Assembly (NCBI GenBank): GCA_037043455.1
Contig: JAWPHD010001328.1
Span: 186,001 to 250,000, forward strand
DNA from: Cyrtodaria siliqua
Lineage: Eukaryota > Mollusca > Bivalvia > Adapedonta > Hiatellidae
Direction of reading: 5' to 3'
DNA length: 64,000 bases
Position 1 is the stretch's first letter. Every line of letters starts with the position of its first letter. The translations under genes were made by a program, and so were the position numbers. Below are positions 35,577 to 47,385 of the stretch, in pieces. The notes under the pieces were generated by a model. The model did not search any database. It saw only the letters and a program-made list of their open reading frames with translations, and had not been told where the DNA came from.

Positions 35577-36179
35577 CCAGGAGGGCATGCTGTTTTTGCA
35601 TAAGTGATTTATTTGACTGTAAATTAAAAATGTGTACATTTCATAAATCCTATGAAAGTCTGAGTCTGGGTTCCTTCTCTGATAGTGCTGGGTATCATAC
35701 TCAAAAACCGTATCGCGATATATTGAGATACAAGAGATACAAGAGATGATACGTATCATAATATATTGTCTTTTATCACATAACGTCCCTTGTTAGCAGT
35801 GTCGAACACCCATTTAATATTCTATTGTATGACACACGTGTAATACAACCTGGAACGATTTTGATTGGTTGAGATAAACCTGTAACACTACGCAAGTTTA
35901 TTAACTGAAACTATTTTATTTATTACAAATTCACCCAGATCTGAGTCATAAACTTATTATTTGTGACAGCTTATAAAAATAATGCACGTTATACTGCTAT
36001 TTTGTAAAGAGGTAAAACACAAACTCTTTTATACGCAACGTTATGTGTGAGACGCGACGTTACGACGTCACATATTTTATGACGTTTTGGCGCTAAAGTG
36101 TGTCTGACGTCGTGGCGGTTCTATGTCCATCTGAATTAAATTTTACTAATTTGATTGCAATGTTATGTGATAAAAAGGG

Positions 36180-36349
36180 TCTTAAACTCGTTCCCATTCT
36201 ATATAAGATTTATGAAACTCGTTATGAATTATTTTTAATTTTAACTCGCCAAAAGGCTCGTTAAAATAAAAATAATAAAAGGCTCGTTAAAATAAAAATA
36301 ATTCATAACTTGTTTCATAAATCTTATATGAAATGGGAAGTCGTTTAAG
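36180..36349. mobile_element. foldback element with 60-nt arms
   Basis: 'CTTAAACTCGTTCCCATTCT' + 'ATATAAGATTTATGAAACTC' on the left faces 'CATAAATCTTATATGAAATG' + GGAAGTCGTTTAAG on the right. The loop holds a duplicated 'AAAGGCTCGTTAAAATAAAA'. Confidence 0.75.
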
Positions 36350-37238
36350 ATCCTCTATGTACAGCATTGATAATTTCAATAGGCCTTTTCAATATTCTGG
36401 AGTATTTCGATGCAGATGACATAACGTGAAGCAATCTTGGTTGTGATTGTGAATGAGAAACATTATGCATGGCAGTTCCGATGTTGACAATGTCTACTTT
36501 CTGTTTTGAATTTACCAAATGTGTTGCGCTGCTGGAGCAATTACAAAATACAACCTTGCCTAGAACTATTATTGTAGCGCCGCGCCCTCTTTAAGCCCAA
36601 AGTGATCCCAAACACGATTTTTCTCTTTTGTTTTTAACATTTCTCGATCACTTGAATCGGCCATGCTCATCTGAGTGCATGGTACCCAGCACTACATATG
36701 CGCACATTACGATAAGCGAACACCAGATATTATTGGAAGTGCGTCTTTTTTTAAACTATGATGGTGCCCACTTCCCGAAATCTATTTTCTACTTTCTAAA
36801 ACATTTTCTTTTTCTTTTCTTTTTTATACCAGTTTTGAAGTAACACGATTAAAATCTTTAAAACATTTTTTCAACGTTATATCAACATTTCAACATTATT
36901 TTATCCGTGTCACTGATGTCCTCATGTCCTCAAATATAGATATTTTAATAAGCTTCACTGAATTTCATCTGCACATAGTGTGATGATCTTCCTCCGATGT
37001 CACATTCATGAAACAGTACACGTATACAGTTACTTCTAGGGTGTTTTGGGAACAGTTAATTTCCCCTCAGTATTGGTTGCCCAGGTCGTCCCCGATACCG
37101 AGGGACAATAGTTTTGACTGCAACAGTTTCAAAAACACCCATGAAATAACTATTTTATTACCTAATTCTCTATATAATCAGTTATTGCAACTCAGGATTC
37201 ATTTGAGAGTTAGTTAGTTATAGGAAAAAAACAAACTA
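36350..37238. other. intron, no gene seen
   Basis: No feature recognised. Confidence 0.4.
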
Positions 37239-37412
37239 ATATAGAGATTATTTAACTGCCGTGTGAGATTATTAGGAAATCCTTCACGAGATGGCAAGTG
37301 TATGATTTTTCACGAGAGAGCGGATGCGATCGAGTGAAAAAAAAACAATAGTGACGCTTGCCATCGAGTGAAGGATTTCCTAATAATCTCACGCAGCAGT
37401 TAAATAATCTTT
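37239..37412. mobile_element. foldback element with 75-nt arms
   Basis: 'AGATTATTTAACTGCCGTGT' and 'GAGATTATTAGGAAATCCTT' face 'AAGGATTTCCTAATAATCTC' and 'ACGCAGCAGTTAAATAATCT'. The centre reads CACGAGAGAGCGG...CGAGTG. Related, decayed copies fill 40325-41990 and 43556-43630. Confidence 0.8.
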
Positions 37413-38032
37413 TTATTACATTTTTTATATCCTATTTATTACAAGTACTTTATTTTGTATGAGTTTTATCAGTTTGACTGTAGTACAAACCAATTTATGC
37501 CGCACGTATTCGAGTATGAATATAGAGGCGTGGCTTATTTACTACTTTTAAGGCAAATCGTAACAAGTATTCACACACGGTGGTAGTAAATTGCCTGGCA
37601 CTGCAACAGAAAAACCTCAAATGTATCGCTTTTAAGGCAACAAACTATACATACTGAAAGGAAAAAGAAAGGTGACACGGGAATGTCCGCTAAATTTTGC
37701 ATGTACAATATGCTGCTGTTAATCGAATGGTACATGGCTACGTAAGATCTTACCTTTCGGAAAAAAGACTAAAACAACATGTAACACAGCAAATAGTATT
37801 CCTGCAAAGTTTCATTATTGATAGAGTACATGTTTGGCTCAAGCAGTCAGTTCAAGGTGTCCTCATGACTAATTAAGTAACAAGGAAGAAATTGAGTGGG
37901 TGGAGAAAGGTGCTCTAAAAAATAATGTAAATTCATCAAGTCAAAAGCAGTAAGATCTGTCTAGTACTATGGTTGAACCGTTGTACATAGATTTTGTTAC
38001 AATTTTGTTTCATGTAATAGTTCAACATGGAC

Positions 38033-39397
38033 CAGGGCTCGCACTGGGATGCGCAAATGGCGCCAAATGCGCATAAGAATGAAATGTGGCACAAGAAAAA
38101 ACAAATTTGCAAAAGTGATTTGCGCAAAAGAATCAAAATCCTTTTTTTTCAATTACACAAGCATTTTCGACCCAGATAAAGACGGGTACAGCATTTATTA
38201 TTTCTATAGAGGACACTCAAAGCGAGTAAAAAAAATTATACCCAGTCTAACACGCATCTTACGCATGACCAATTACTGTAAAATTGACTATTGGACCACA
38301 GTGACCAGTGACTCAATAAACATCCTGTAATCCTGTCTCAAGCCCCCAGCTGTGAAATACCTACGTTTGCTATTAAATTAGTGTTTGTTAGTTCGATAAT
38401 TGGCATGACCATTGTCCAGTAATCACACCTCCAGTACACAGCCAAGATTGCAAGATCTAATTACAAATGCAGCCAATTAGAAACGGTGTTATTTATCCAC
38501 ATATGCCGTAAGCCAATCAGAGAATCCGTTGCATTTACTATACAGAATTCTACTTTCACTTTTTAAACACCTAATTAATCGACCAAGTTTACACACTGAT
38601 CAGTTGACCATTGTCAGTATATTTGTTTTATAACTGTTTCAATTAAAAGTATAACTAACTGAATTATTGTTATTCTTCTTTTTTTTTACAATCTATTCTT
38701 TCTTGATCACATGCTAGTCACATGACCAACACAGAAATTAAAAATGGCGGCCGACAGAGTAAACAAGATCGTTTTTCATAGTTGTAAGTTTATAAAAAAC
38801 GGATTAAAACATCGCACATGTATTGTCTTATATTTTTATAATAATATGACAATGTATACACACTTTGCTGGATAATTATCTTCCTTAATTACGAGGTTTT
38901 GTAAGAATAATTTGTCCTATAACAGTTCAACCCCACAGACCAAAATTTAAGTTATTTGTTTTTGTTTTGCTGTTTCTTCTTTTTTGTTATTACATAATAC
39001 CTCAGTCACACATAAAACCTCTGCTATCTATCTATGACTCAATCATACACTACTACTAGATGCTTGATTTACCTGATATAGTGTACTGAACATATAATTT
39101 GCATGGGAAATAAAACAATATTGTGAAAATGAAAGAAGTAAAACGTCGGTATTGTTTTTGTCTATTTTCGAAGTGTAATCATTTATTTATCTAGAAAAAG
39201 GGTTACCTAAAGAGATCTAAAAAATCAAAAATTTGAGAGGGCACTCACTCCTTTTTAACTGAAACTGGCCGGTGTGAGCACCGACAAGTTTGTGCCAATA
39301 TGAAAATATTTGGCTCCAATGTTTTCAATTTGGCTCTAATTTTTTTCATTTGGCGAAAGTAGTTGCGCAAAGAAAAAAATAGCCAGTGCAAGCCCTG
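38033..39397. mobile_element. 1,365-bp TIR element flanked by ATGGAC
   Basis: The left end 'CAGGGCTCGCACTGG' and right end 'CCAGTGCAAGCCCTG' form a 15-bp TIR with one mismatch. The direct repeat ATGGAC lies exactly outside both ends (38027-38032, 39398-39403). The CAGGG terminus suggests a hAT-like non-autonomous element, although hAT usually duplicates 8 bp. Subterminal 'TTTGGCGCCA'/'GCGCAAA' motifs appear on both sides. No transposase frame. Confidence 0.75.
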
Positions 39398-40324
39398 ATG
39401 GACAGATCTGTTTACATAACAGTTGAATATAAAACTGGATAGACCTATATAACATCAGGGTTTTTGTTTATACACATGACCTTAATAACTTTAGAGTCTA
39501 CTGTAATGACATTTAGTCAAGTAATGGCAAGTATATGCTGACAGTTTGCATCAAGCATTAGTTGCTGTCGCTATCAGAACGCTTAAAGGTTAAAGCGCTT
39601 CTGTGGTTGTAATCGTGGTTGTTCCAGTTTACTGTCACAGTTATCTCCAACTGGATGCATGGAAAATAAAAATTCCTCCATTAATGGTGGTCCTACCGAA
39701 ATAAGAAGACTGTCTACTGGCTGTATGTATCACCAATTCCTGTGTTGACCGGTTTCCTGGAGATGGGCCGTTAATACAGCTGGCCATGGGATGTACTGGC
39801 TTCCGTCACTGAATCACTTAAGGAACAGGTACTGGTTCCTAAAGCCTTTGAAACCCTATTATTTTCTGCTTCTGGTCATTCATCTTGCTGTCGTTGTTAA
39901 CGCACAACATTTTTATGCCCGCTTATTTGTACTGACAATTTTTATTTTTCGATTTATTGAACGTTGGAGGCGGATGACGTTGACATCAGCAATAATTTAT
40001 TAACGTCATGGCTCAACATGTCACAGCTGTCACAGTTACTTTTGTGTTCCGAGTTACTAATATTCAGCAATTATTATAGTTTCAAACTATTTATTTTTTT
40101 TATACATTTCTATTGGTAAAAGATTGGAATTTCTCAATTTCACCCATAAAAATGTAATAAAAATATTTAAATAATATGATAATCACTTAAATAATAATAA
40201 ATAAATCTATTAATAACTGTGACATCAATAACATGTTCCTGACGTCGACCTCATTTGCCGATAATGTTCAATAAATCGAATAATTTTGGTCAAAATCATA
40301 CATTAGATATAACTACTGGGTTTG
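39398..40324. other. intron, no gene seen
   Basis: No exon recognised. Confidence 0.4.
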
Positions 40325-41990
40325 ATTATAGGGAAATCCTTCACTCACTGGTAGGTGTGTTTTGTTTTTTCAATGTCTACCATCTTGTGAAGGATTTGCT
40401 AATAAACGTAACAACTAAAATAATCTCTATTTATTTGTAGTAAAATGTTCTGTTTTTTCCCCATGTTTTTTTTTCCTTTTTTAAACGCCCGTCTGGGTGG
40501 AGAACAATTATAAGGGTATACAGTATGTTTGGTTACAGAGAAATCCTTCATTCAATGATAGGCATGTTGTTTCCTCACTAGCTCGCTTCCGCTTGTTCGT
40601 AAAACTAACAAAATGCCTACCATCTCATGAAGGATTTCCCTGTAACTGAGCCAGTGGTTCAAAAAACCTCTATACTTTTTAATACATGTTTGTGTATGAT
40701 TTTATTTTATTTTTTTAAACTGTTTTGCTCTTATCAAGTTCTCAACAAATGAAAAATGATGTCCTCGACACTTTATTTATTGATGTCATATGTCAATGTC
40801 ACAGGTTTTTTTGTGGTCTGACATATAGGCAAATCCTTTCCTTCGATGGTATCCATGTTTTTATTTTCACTCTCTCGCAGCCGCTTGTTCGTGAAAAGAA
40901 CCACATATAATCAATCTTAGCAGTTAAATAATCTCAATTACCCGAATTTTAGAAAAATCCTTCACTCGATGTCGTTTTTCACTAAGTTCATGAAAATAAC
41001 CAAACGCCTATCATCTGGTAATGGATTTCCCTATAATCAAGCCAGGAGTTAAAAAAAAAATCTGTTAATACAAGTTTTTTTATGATTTAAATTTATTGTT
41101 ACAAAAATATTTGTCTTTTTTCAGTGTTATCAGTAAATGAAACTGACATCCTGTACACTTTATTGAAGTCATAAATCAACATCACAGTTTGAAATGTTTA
41201 TTGTCCGCTCTAAAGGCAAAGCGTAAGGTAAGTTTTTTCACTGACTCCCATCAGCTTGTTTGTGAAAAGGAAAACATGTCTACAATCTTGTGATTGGTTT
41301 CACTGTAATCGACGCCAGTAGTTATATTATGTTTCGTTTACAGAAAAATCCTTCACTCGATGGTAGGCATGTTGTTTTTTCCCTCACATCTGTCATTCAC
41401 GAAAATAACAAAAAGGTTTCCATAGAATCCAGTCAGCAGTTAAAAAAAACACATCTATATTTTATACAAGTTTTATGTATGATTTAAAGCCGCTATCCCA
41501 CCAACAAAACTGGCAAATTTTACACCGTTGCAAAATCTGCTTACGATTGCTCGAACAGACCTGTACGTAAATTATGTAACTTCATACATATGTTGCTTAG
41601 CTGACGAAGGGTTTCGTAGTGAAATTTGGAGGTAAAGTTTCTTAAGATTTATTTTACAGAAATTTTTTTTTTTCCTGCTATTTTCGATGTTCTTAACAAA
41701 TAACATTGACATTCTCAACATTTTATTGATGTCAAAAGTCAGTGTCATAGTTTGTGGTGATCGATCACGAAAAGCAACACTCACCTACCATCTCATGAAG
41801 GATTTCCCTATTATCAATTTTAGCAGATAAATATTGTCGATGTCAGGTACAGAGAACATTCCAACACTTATTTTTCATCACTTGCATCCACTTAATCATG
41901 AAAAGAACCACACACCTACCATCTCATGAAAGATTACCTTCTGAAAAGAACCGCACCCCTACTGTCTCACTAAGGATTTCCTCACTCAGT
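40325..41990. repeat. series of about six decayed palindromic units
   Basis: Forward halves 'AAATCCTTCACTCGATGGTA' start near 40332, 40541, 40831, 40965 and 41346. Reverse halves ('ACCATCTCATGAAGGATTTC') lie near 40380, 40618, 41010, 41786, 41917 and 41962. Most pairs enclose 'TGTTCGTGAAAA'-type sequence. They belong to the family of 37239-37412. Confidence 0.75.
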
Positions 41991-42147
41991 GATAGGTATA
42001 TTGTTTATATTTTATTACTTGCATCCACTTGCTCTTTCACCAGACCCACCCACCCCAACTCCCGCCCCCTCCCCTCCCCACCGCACCCCATAACAACAAC
42101 AAAAACAAAACAAAATCTAAACAGCATGATATTTATTATATTTCCAG

Positions 42148-42224
42148 GTCTCAAAGAGGACGCTGCATATATGAAGCCAGGAAGGATCACAGGATTTCAT
42201 GGCTGCTCTGCTCGCAAAGTTTAA
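42148..42224 (+). CDS. candidate terminal exon of an unidentified plus-strand gene
   Basis: A plausible acceptor 'ttattatatttccag' precedes 42148. The open frame then gives 24-25 residues (GLKEDAAYMKPGRITG followed by FHGCSARKV) to a TAA at 42222-42224. AATAAA follows 72 bases later. The composition is more protein-like than the neighbouring AT-rich noise. I do not recognise the family and see no upstream partner exon. It could instead be the 3' end of a retroposed transcript, or chance. Confidence 0.3.
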
Positions 42225-42295
42225 CTCGCTGTGAGACGGGGTTTGGACTTTGGACAGATGTTGTTTTGTGATTTAATTAAATGATGTCACAAAGA

Positions 42296-42301
42296 AATAA
42301 A
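42296..42301 (+). promoter_or_regulatory. possible AATAAA poly(A) signal
   Basis: The canonical hexamer lies 72 bases after the stop at 42222-42224. It is meaningful only if that exon is real, since AATAAA is frequent in such AT-rich DNA. Confidence 0.3.
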
Positions 42302-42773
42302 TGTATAATATATTTGAGTGAAATATACCATTTGGTTTTGTCCTCATTTTATTCACATTTGTGGCTGGTAGTTCCAAAAATCGGAGCCCTTTTGCATTTC
42401 GATTATGCAGTCACAGTTGATGACAGTACATGTATGTAGTTATAAATCGGCCGTGATAGCCGACACTAGTTTTGTTTACATAAAAAAGTAGTCCGGTCAA
42501 GGTCAAAAACTCGGCTTGCGCAGTCGCAATTATTTTTTTAAAAGAAGTGCAGCGAGTTATTTCGTTTTCACTGAGTTAGTTATTCATACATAGCAATATA
42601 TAATATTCTTTCACTCAGAAATCCCGATCTTTCATTGGTAAAAATGTAATAAAAAAGTTTAATTATAGTTCATAATTGTCAAATATAAATTACTAACTTC
42701 GAACAAAAAATTCATTTACTGTGACGTTGAGACATGACGTCAATAAAGTCTTGCTGACGTCTATGGATAGACA

Positions 42774-43476
42774 AATACGTGGTAATGATAGAGCTGATAG
42801 TGCTGCTAAGGCAGCATTAGATTTACATATATCTAATACCAAATTACCTTATACTGATTTTAAAAGTTGTATTAACACATATATTCGTAACTCTTGCCAA
42901 ACCGCTTGGGATTTGTCAGTTAACAATACCGGTAAACTCCATTCAATTAAACCGTTACTTGGAGAATGGCGTTCTTCTAGTAGACCCATTCGTCGAGAGG
43001 AAGTCGTCCTAGCCCGGTGCAGGATAGGGCATACACGTTATACTCATTCATATTTATTACAAGGTGAGCAATTACCAGAATGTATACCCTGCTTTGCACC
43101 GTTAACTGTCACCGTTAACTGTCAAACATATCTTATTGGAATGTGTAGACTTTGATCCAATACTATGAAAGAGTTATTTGATACTGTAGAATTTAGTCTT
43201 GTTTTAGATTTCCTAAAAGAGATCAGACTATATAAATCATTATAATGTGTTCTTATATATATTTACTTGTTTATATACCCGTTGACGGGCATTTGTTGAT
43301 TTACATACATAGTTTATATTACACCTTATCATCCCTCATTTTATTAATAGTTTTATCTTTATATATTTACATTAATTTTTAATTAATACTTCATTTCTTC
43401 ATTTTTCATCAATTTTGCGCACAATATGACCTATTTATGTGTCGACGTGCCGTAAAATACCATTCATTCATTCATC
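42774..43476 (+). pseudogene. 3' end of a non-LTR retrotransposon (RNase H domain and tail)
   Basis: The frame carries 'GNDRADSAAKAAL', the GNxxAD end of a retroelement RNase H domain. Then comes 'REEVVLARCRIGHTRYTHSY', the LxRxRIGHTxxTH block that follows RNase H in I/Jockey-type ORF2 proteins, with a C-x-x-C pair. A direct duplication of 13 bases ('ACCGTTAACTGTC', about 43100-43126) shifts the frame before the last Cys, so the gene is broken as well as 5'-truncated. The 3' end is a (CATT)n tail at 43460-43474. ATGGATAGAC occurs at about 42764 and 43478 as a 10-bp target-site duplication. Confidence 0.85.
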
Positions 43477-43954
43477 ATGGATAGACGACTACGTCATCGC
43501 CGAATAAAGCTAAAATATTTCCCTTAAAATATACATTATATAAAATGTAATAAACAGATTATTTAACTGCTGGATTAGATTATTGGGAAATCATTCGGTC
43601 GTGTTATCCAGACAGAATAATTCTTCGCGCATTCAGATTGCGCATGTCTTTGCGCATTCAAATCGCACATAAAACAGTTCATTTACAGGAAGGGCAACAG
43701 TCTAACTGTTTCAGCCCTGAATTGGTGAGTGACGATAATTGCGGGGAAACAGTGAGAAATGACTAATAACCATTTATATAGAGGGTTAGGTAATAATATA
43801 AATTGTTTCACAGACATGTATAGGAATTTTACATGGGGGTTTACAGTGAGATATATTAATAAGCAATGTCCCTTACAAAGATTTAATTTACTGACTAGGC
43901 AATAAAAACTATTTTATATCTGAGCTAGGAGATGTGTAGGGGAAGGATAGACTG
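43477..43954. other. intron, partial foldback copy
   Basis: 43556-43630 contains 'ACAGATTATTTAACTGCTGG' and 'GATTATTGGGAAATCATTCG', a decayed half of the 37239-37412 family. Otherwise empty. Confidence 0.5.
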
Positions 43955-44060
43955 ATGCAACAGACAGACATCAAGTCAACAATTGACAGACAGACAGACA
44001 TCAAGTCAACAATTGACAGACAGACAGACAGCAAGTCAACAACCGACAGTCATTCACCAG
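43955..44060. repeat. about 30-bp tandem repeat (AGACAGACATCAAGTCAACA)
   Basis: Three copies of 'GACAGACAGACATCAAGTCA' + ACAATT precede the larger array. Confidence 0.85.
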
Positions 44061-44159
44061 CCAGCCAGCCAGCCAGCCAGCCAGACAGGACAGACACTGC
44101 AGTAACTGAGGTACTTACTGGATCTTTATCAGCCAGCCAAGCCAGGCCAGGCAGCCAGG

Positions 44160-44190
<31 letters not shown>

Positions 44191-45138
44191 ACAGACAGAC
44201 AGACAGGACAGACACTGCAGTAACTGAGGTACTTACTGGATCTTTATCAGCCAGCCAAGCCAGGCCAGGCAGCCAGGCAGCCAGCCAGCCAGCCAGCCAG
44301 ACAGACAGACAGACAGACAGGACAGACACTGCAGTAACTGAGGTACTTACTGGATCTTTATCAGCCAGCCAAGCCAGGCCAGGCAGCCAGGCAGCCAGCC
44401 AGCCAGCCAGACAGACAGACAGACAGGACAGACACTGCAGTAACTGAGGTACTTACTGGATCTTTATCAGCCAGCCAAGCCAGGCCAGGCAGCCAGCCAG
44501 CCAGCCAGACAGACAGACAGACAGACAGACAGACAGGACAGACACTGCAGTAACTGAGGTACTTACTGGATCTTTATCAGCCAGCCAAGCCAAGCCAGGC
44601 CAGGCAGCCAGGCAGCCAGCCAGACAGACAGACAGACAGGACAGACACTGCAGTAACTGAGGTACTTACTGGATCTTTATCAGCCAGCCAAGCCAGGCCA
44701 GGCAGCCAGGCAGCCAGCCAGACAGACAGACAGACAGACAGACAGGACAGACACTGCAGTAACTGAGGTACTTACTGGATCTTTATCAGCCAGCCAAGCC
44801 AGGCCAGGCAGCCAGGCAGCCAGCCAGCCAGACAGACAGACAGACAGACAGGACAGACACTGCAGTAACTGAGGTACTTACTGGATCTTTATCAGCCAGC
44901 CAAGCCAGGCCAGGCAGCCAGGCAGCCAGCCAGACAGACAGACAGACAGACAGACAGACAGGACAGACACTGCAGTAACTGAGGTACTTACTGGATCTTT
45001 ATCAGCCAGCCAAGCCAGGCCAGGCAGCCAGGCAGCCAGCCAGCCAGCCAGACAGACAGACAGACAGACAGACAGGACAGACACTGCAGTAACTGAGGTA
45101 CTTACTGGATCTTTATCAGCCAGCCAAGCCAGGCCAGG

Positions 45139-45173
<35 letters not shown>

Positions 45174-45265
45174 ACAGACAGACAGGACAGACACTGCAGT
45201 AACTGAGGTACTTACTGGATCTTTATCAGTCAGCCAAGCCAGGCCAGGCAGCCAGCCAGCCAGCC

Positions 45266-45298
<33 letters not shown>

Positions 45299-45549
45299 GG
45301 ACAGACACTGCAGTAACTGAGGTACTTACTGGATCTTTATCAGCCAGCCAAGCCAGGCCAGGCAGCCAGCCAGCCAGGCAGCCAGCCAGCCAGACAGACA
45401 GACAGACAGACAGGACAGACACTGCAGTAACTGAGGTACTTACTGGATCTTTATCAGCCAGCCAAGCCAGGCCAGGCAGCCAGGCGGCCAGGCAGCCAGC
45501 CAGACAGACAGACAGACAGGACAGACACTGCAGTAACTGAGGTACTTAC
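44061..45549. repeat. about 110-bp minisatellite made of CAGC/CAGA runs and copies of the adjacent splice donor
   Basis: Each unit has (CAGC)n, (AGAC)n and then 'GGACAGACACTGCAGTAACT' + 'GAGGTACTTACTGGATCTTT'. On the minus strand the last part is AAAGATCCA|GTAAGTACCTC, identical to the 3' end and 5' splice site of exon 45550-45704. Thirteen such copies lie near 44110, 44230, 44342, 44450, 44560, 44661, 44769, 44876, 44988, 45099, 45219, 45323 and 45439, before the genuine one at 45541. Unit length varies from about 98 to 120 bp with the tetranucleotide runs. Confidence 0.95.
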
Positions 45550-45704
45550 TGGATCTTTACCATCCATGCTTTTGGCTCCATTCACCTGCAGTTTGGGTGT
45601 TTTTCCGATAAGAGGCCCGTGAGTGGATGAGTTGGAGGGCCGCCGCTTTATCAACCCCTTGAAATCCTCGCGGAAAGATCGGGCTTTTTTCAGCATCTTG
45701 GAGC
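45550..45704 (-). CDS. RAPGEF1: RAPGEF1 N-terminal coding exon (basic N-terminus)
   Basis: A 155-nt exon. The acceptor 'cctttatatttcag' lies before 45704, followed by GC TCC AAG ATG. It ends GAT CCA|GTAAGTACC in phase 0. The likely start is the ATG at 45694-45696, giving 49 residues: MLKKARSFREDFKGLIK, then RRPSNSSTHGPLIG and later MDGKDP. It corresponds in position and basic character to 'MKLMDKFHSPKIKRTPSKK' of vertebrate C3G. The frame is open upstream to the acceptor, so an upstream coding exon is possible; a non-coding 5' exon is equally likely. It joins in phase to 20054-20095 or 12609-12781. Immediately downstream, 13 perfect copies of its donor follow in the minisatellite. Confidence 0.8.
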
Positions 45705-47082
45705 CTGAAATATAAAGGAAGATGATATAATGAAAACTAGAACTAACACTGAAGGTGATAAATACCCCTGCTTTTTTTATATAGCCGATGAGAATGGATA
45801 GAAATGGTAGAATAAAAAAACAGAGACGCATCATATCATCGCATGTGAACTGAATGTCACCTGTAAAAACCTTTGAAGTAAAAGCCACATGACGTTCATT
45901 ATAGAGCGAGAATTCTAAGTCAACCAAAGGGCCATAATACCATAATATATTAGGCAGCGACAATGAAGGATGTACATGACATAAGGTCATCAGTTGTTAT
46001 GTGTATATGAAGTTTGGGAACAATTAATTTGAAATGTTGAGAAAAAATGTGTTACAGGACATTATACAATGTTTGAGTGGAAATTTCTAAGTCAAACAAA
46101 GGGTGGTAATTCTGTTATGACTTGAGGTTATCAACAATGAGTGATCACCGATTGTTATGAGTATATGAAGTTTGGGAAAAACCCATTCAAAACTGTTTGA
46201 GATATGCAAGTATTAAAAATATGTTAAAGGACGAGACGCTAATTAGGTGTCAGGTTAATTGAAATAGTTGACTACAAGATGAAATAATGGCGGAGAAGCC
46301 TTTTGAAGTATAGGGTGTGGGGGCGGGAGGGGGGCCAACTTTTTTTTTAATAAATGGGGAGTTAACTTCAAAAATTATCAAACAAAAATGTATTAATTAT
46401 ATGATAATACTACTGAACCCTCACCACCACCTCCCACCCCTCAACCCCACCTCCGCAAACCCCCTTCTCCAACTGCTTACACTATCTTTATACATGTACC
46501 AAGCACAACATTCATCTTGTATAAATATCAATTACAAGCATAAATAAGAAAGAGACACAATGCTACTTTATTTGCAGCAAGCTCACTGCAGAATAACAAG
46601 GCTCTTTTGTGCAGCATCAGCTATCATGATGCTCAACACTGACACAGGCAAAAATTAAAGATACGCAAGAAGTTTTCCCTGAAAATAAAAAGAATGGCAC
46701 AGCTTTACATGTGAACCATTAGACAATGTATGACAGAATTATGACAGATGTCAGATATCCAGGCTTGATGCATGTTTACACATCTGTGTAGCAGTCTGTT
46801 ATGCAATCTATCTTTATTTTTTTATTAGAAACTACATTTTTGCAATTTATTTTTTGGAAAGAAACTTTCATAAAATTGAATACACTACAGAACTAATGTA
46901 TACATACATGTTCATGTACAGCATCCCTCTTTTCAAGTTAGGTTCTCAAAATGTTTGGTTTGATTTCAATGATTTGGTGAACTAATTATTAAATGTTCTA
47001 AATTAACTGCTGACAACGGCAGATATATCAATATATACAGCCATTAATGCCTAGACATCTAAAGGGAGAAAATAACCAGATC
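45705..47082. other. 5' flank or intron, dispersed repeat, no gene seen
   Basis: 45840-46250 has two to three decayed copies of a 150-bp module ('TAAGTCAACCAAAGGGCCAT', 'GTTATGTGTATATGAAGTTT'). 46310-46470 is C/A-rich low complexity. Confidence 0.5.
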
Positions 47083-47215
47083 TCACTACTTCTATGTAAT
47101 GTAGGAGTTGTATCCCTTGCATATATACAGATCTCGCTACTGCTTTGTAATGTAGGAGTTGTATCCCTTGCATTATATACAGATCTGTATATTGTAGTTG
47201 TATCCCTTGCATATC
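47083..47215. repeat. about 60-bp tandem repeat, 3 copies
   Basis: 'CAGATCTC(A/G)CTACT' with 'TGTAATGTAGGAGTTGTATC' + CCTTGCATATA repeats at 47079, 47130 and, shortened, 47180. Confidence 0.88.
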
Positions 47216-47385
47216 CTGGACGATTATTAATGCCAACAGCTGTAGATGACATTATACATTTGAATGTTATCAATATATGCAATCATCTACATGTTTAAGT
47301 GTTAAAATATTTGGTTAAGAGATTATTGGGTGTTATATAAATGTGGAATAAAAGAAACAGGAGTCCCATTACAGATTTGACCGAC

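Larger units (their letters stand above)
839..45704 (-). other. RAPGEF1: RAPGEF1 (C3G) locus, 5' half, partial
   Basis: C3G is a cytoplasmic guanine-nucleotide exchange factor for Rap1 and R-Ras, recruited to membranes through CRK-family adaptors. Recognition rests on ordered matches to the remembered human protein. 'VCQSLAHFIKWSD' resembles VYQSLANLIRWSD. 'IPLTPREREILEKT' resembles LPLTDREVEILNKT. 'SPPPKPPLP' resembles APPKPPLP. PxLPxK motifs (CRK SH3 ligands) follow in a Ser-rich linker. Eight candidate exons, all on the minus strand, have GT donors and AG acceptors and keep one reading frame. Introns run from under 1 kb to over 10 kb and are full of repeats. The catalytic REM and RasGEF domains are not in the window, so the gene continues past position 1. 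Promoter and any upstream non-coding exons (beyond 45704) are not certain. Confidence 0.9.

Noticed and set aside
44129..45422. Cys/Leu/Trp-rich open frames on the minus strand (66-106 residues)
   Set aside because: They are translations of the CAGC/CAGA minisatellite, kept open by its composition, with no independent coding signal.
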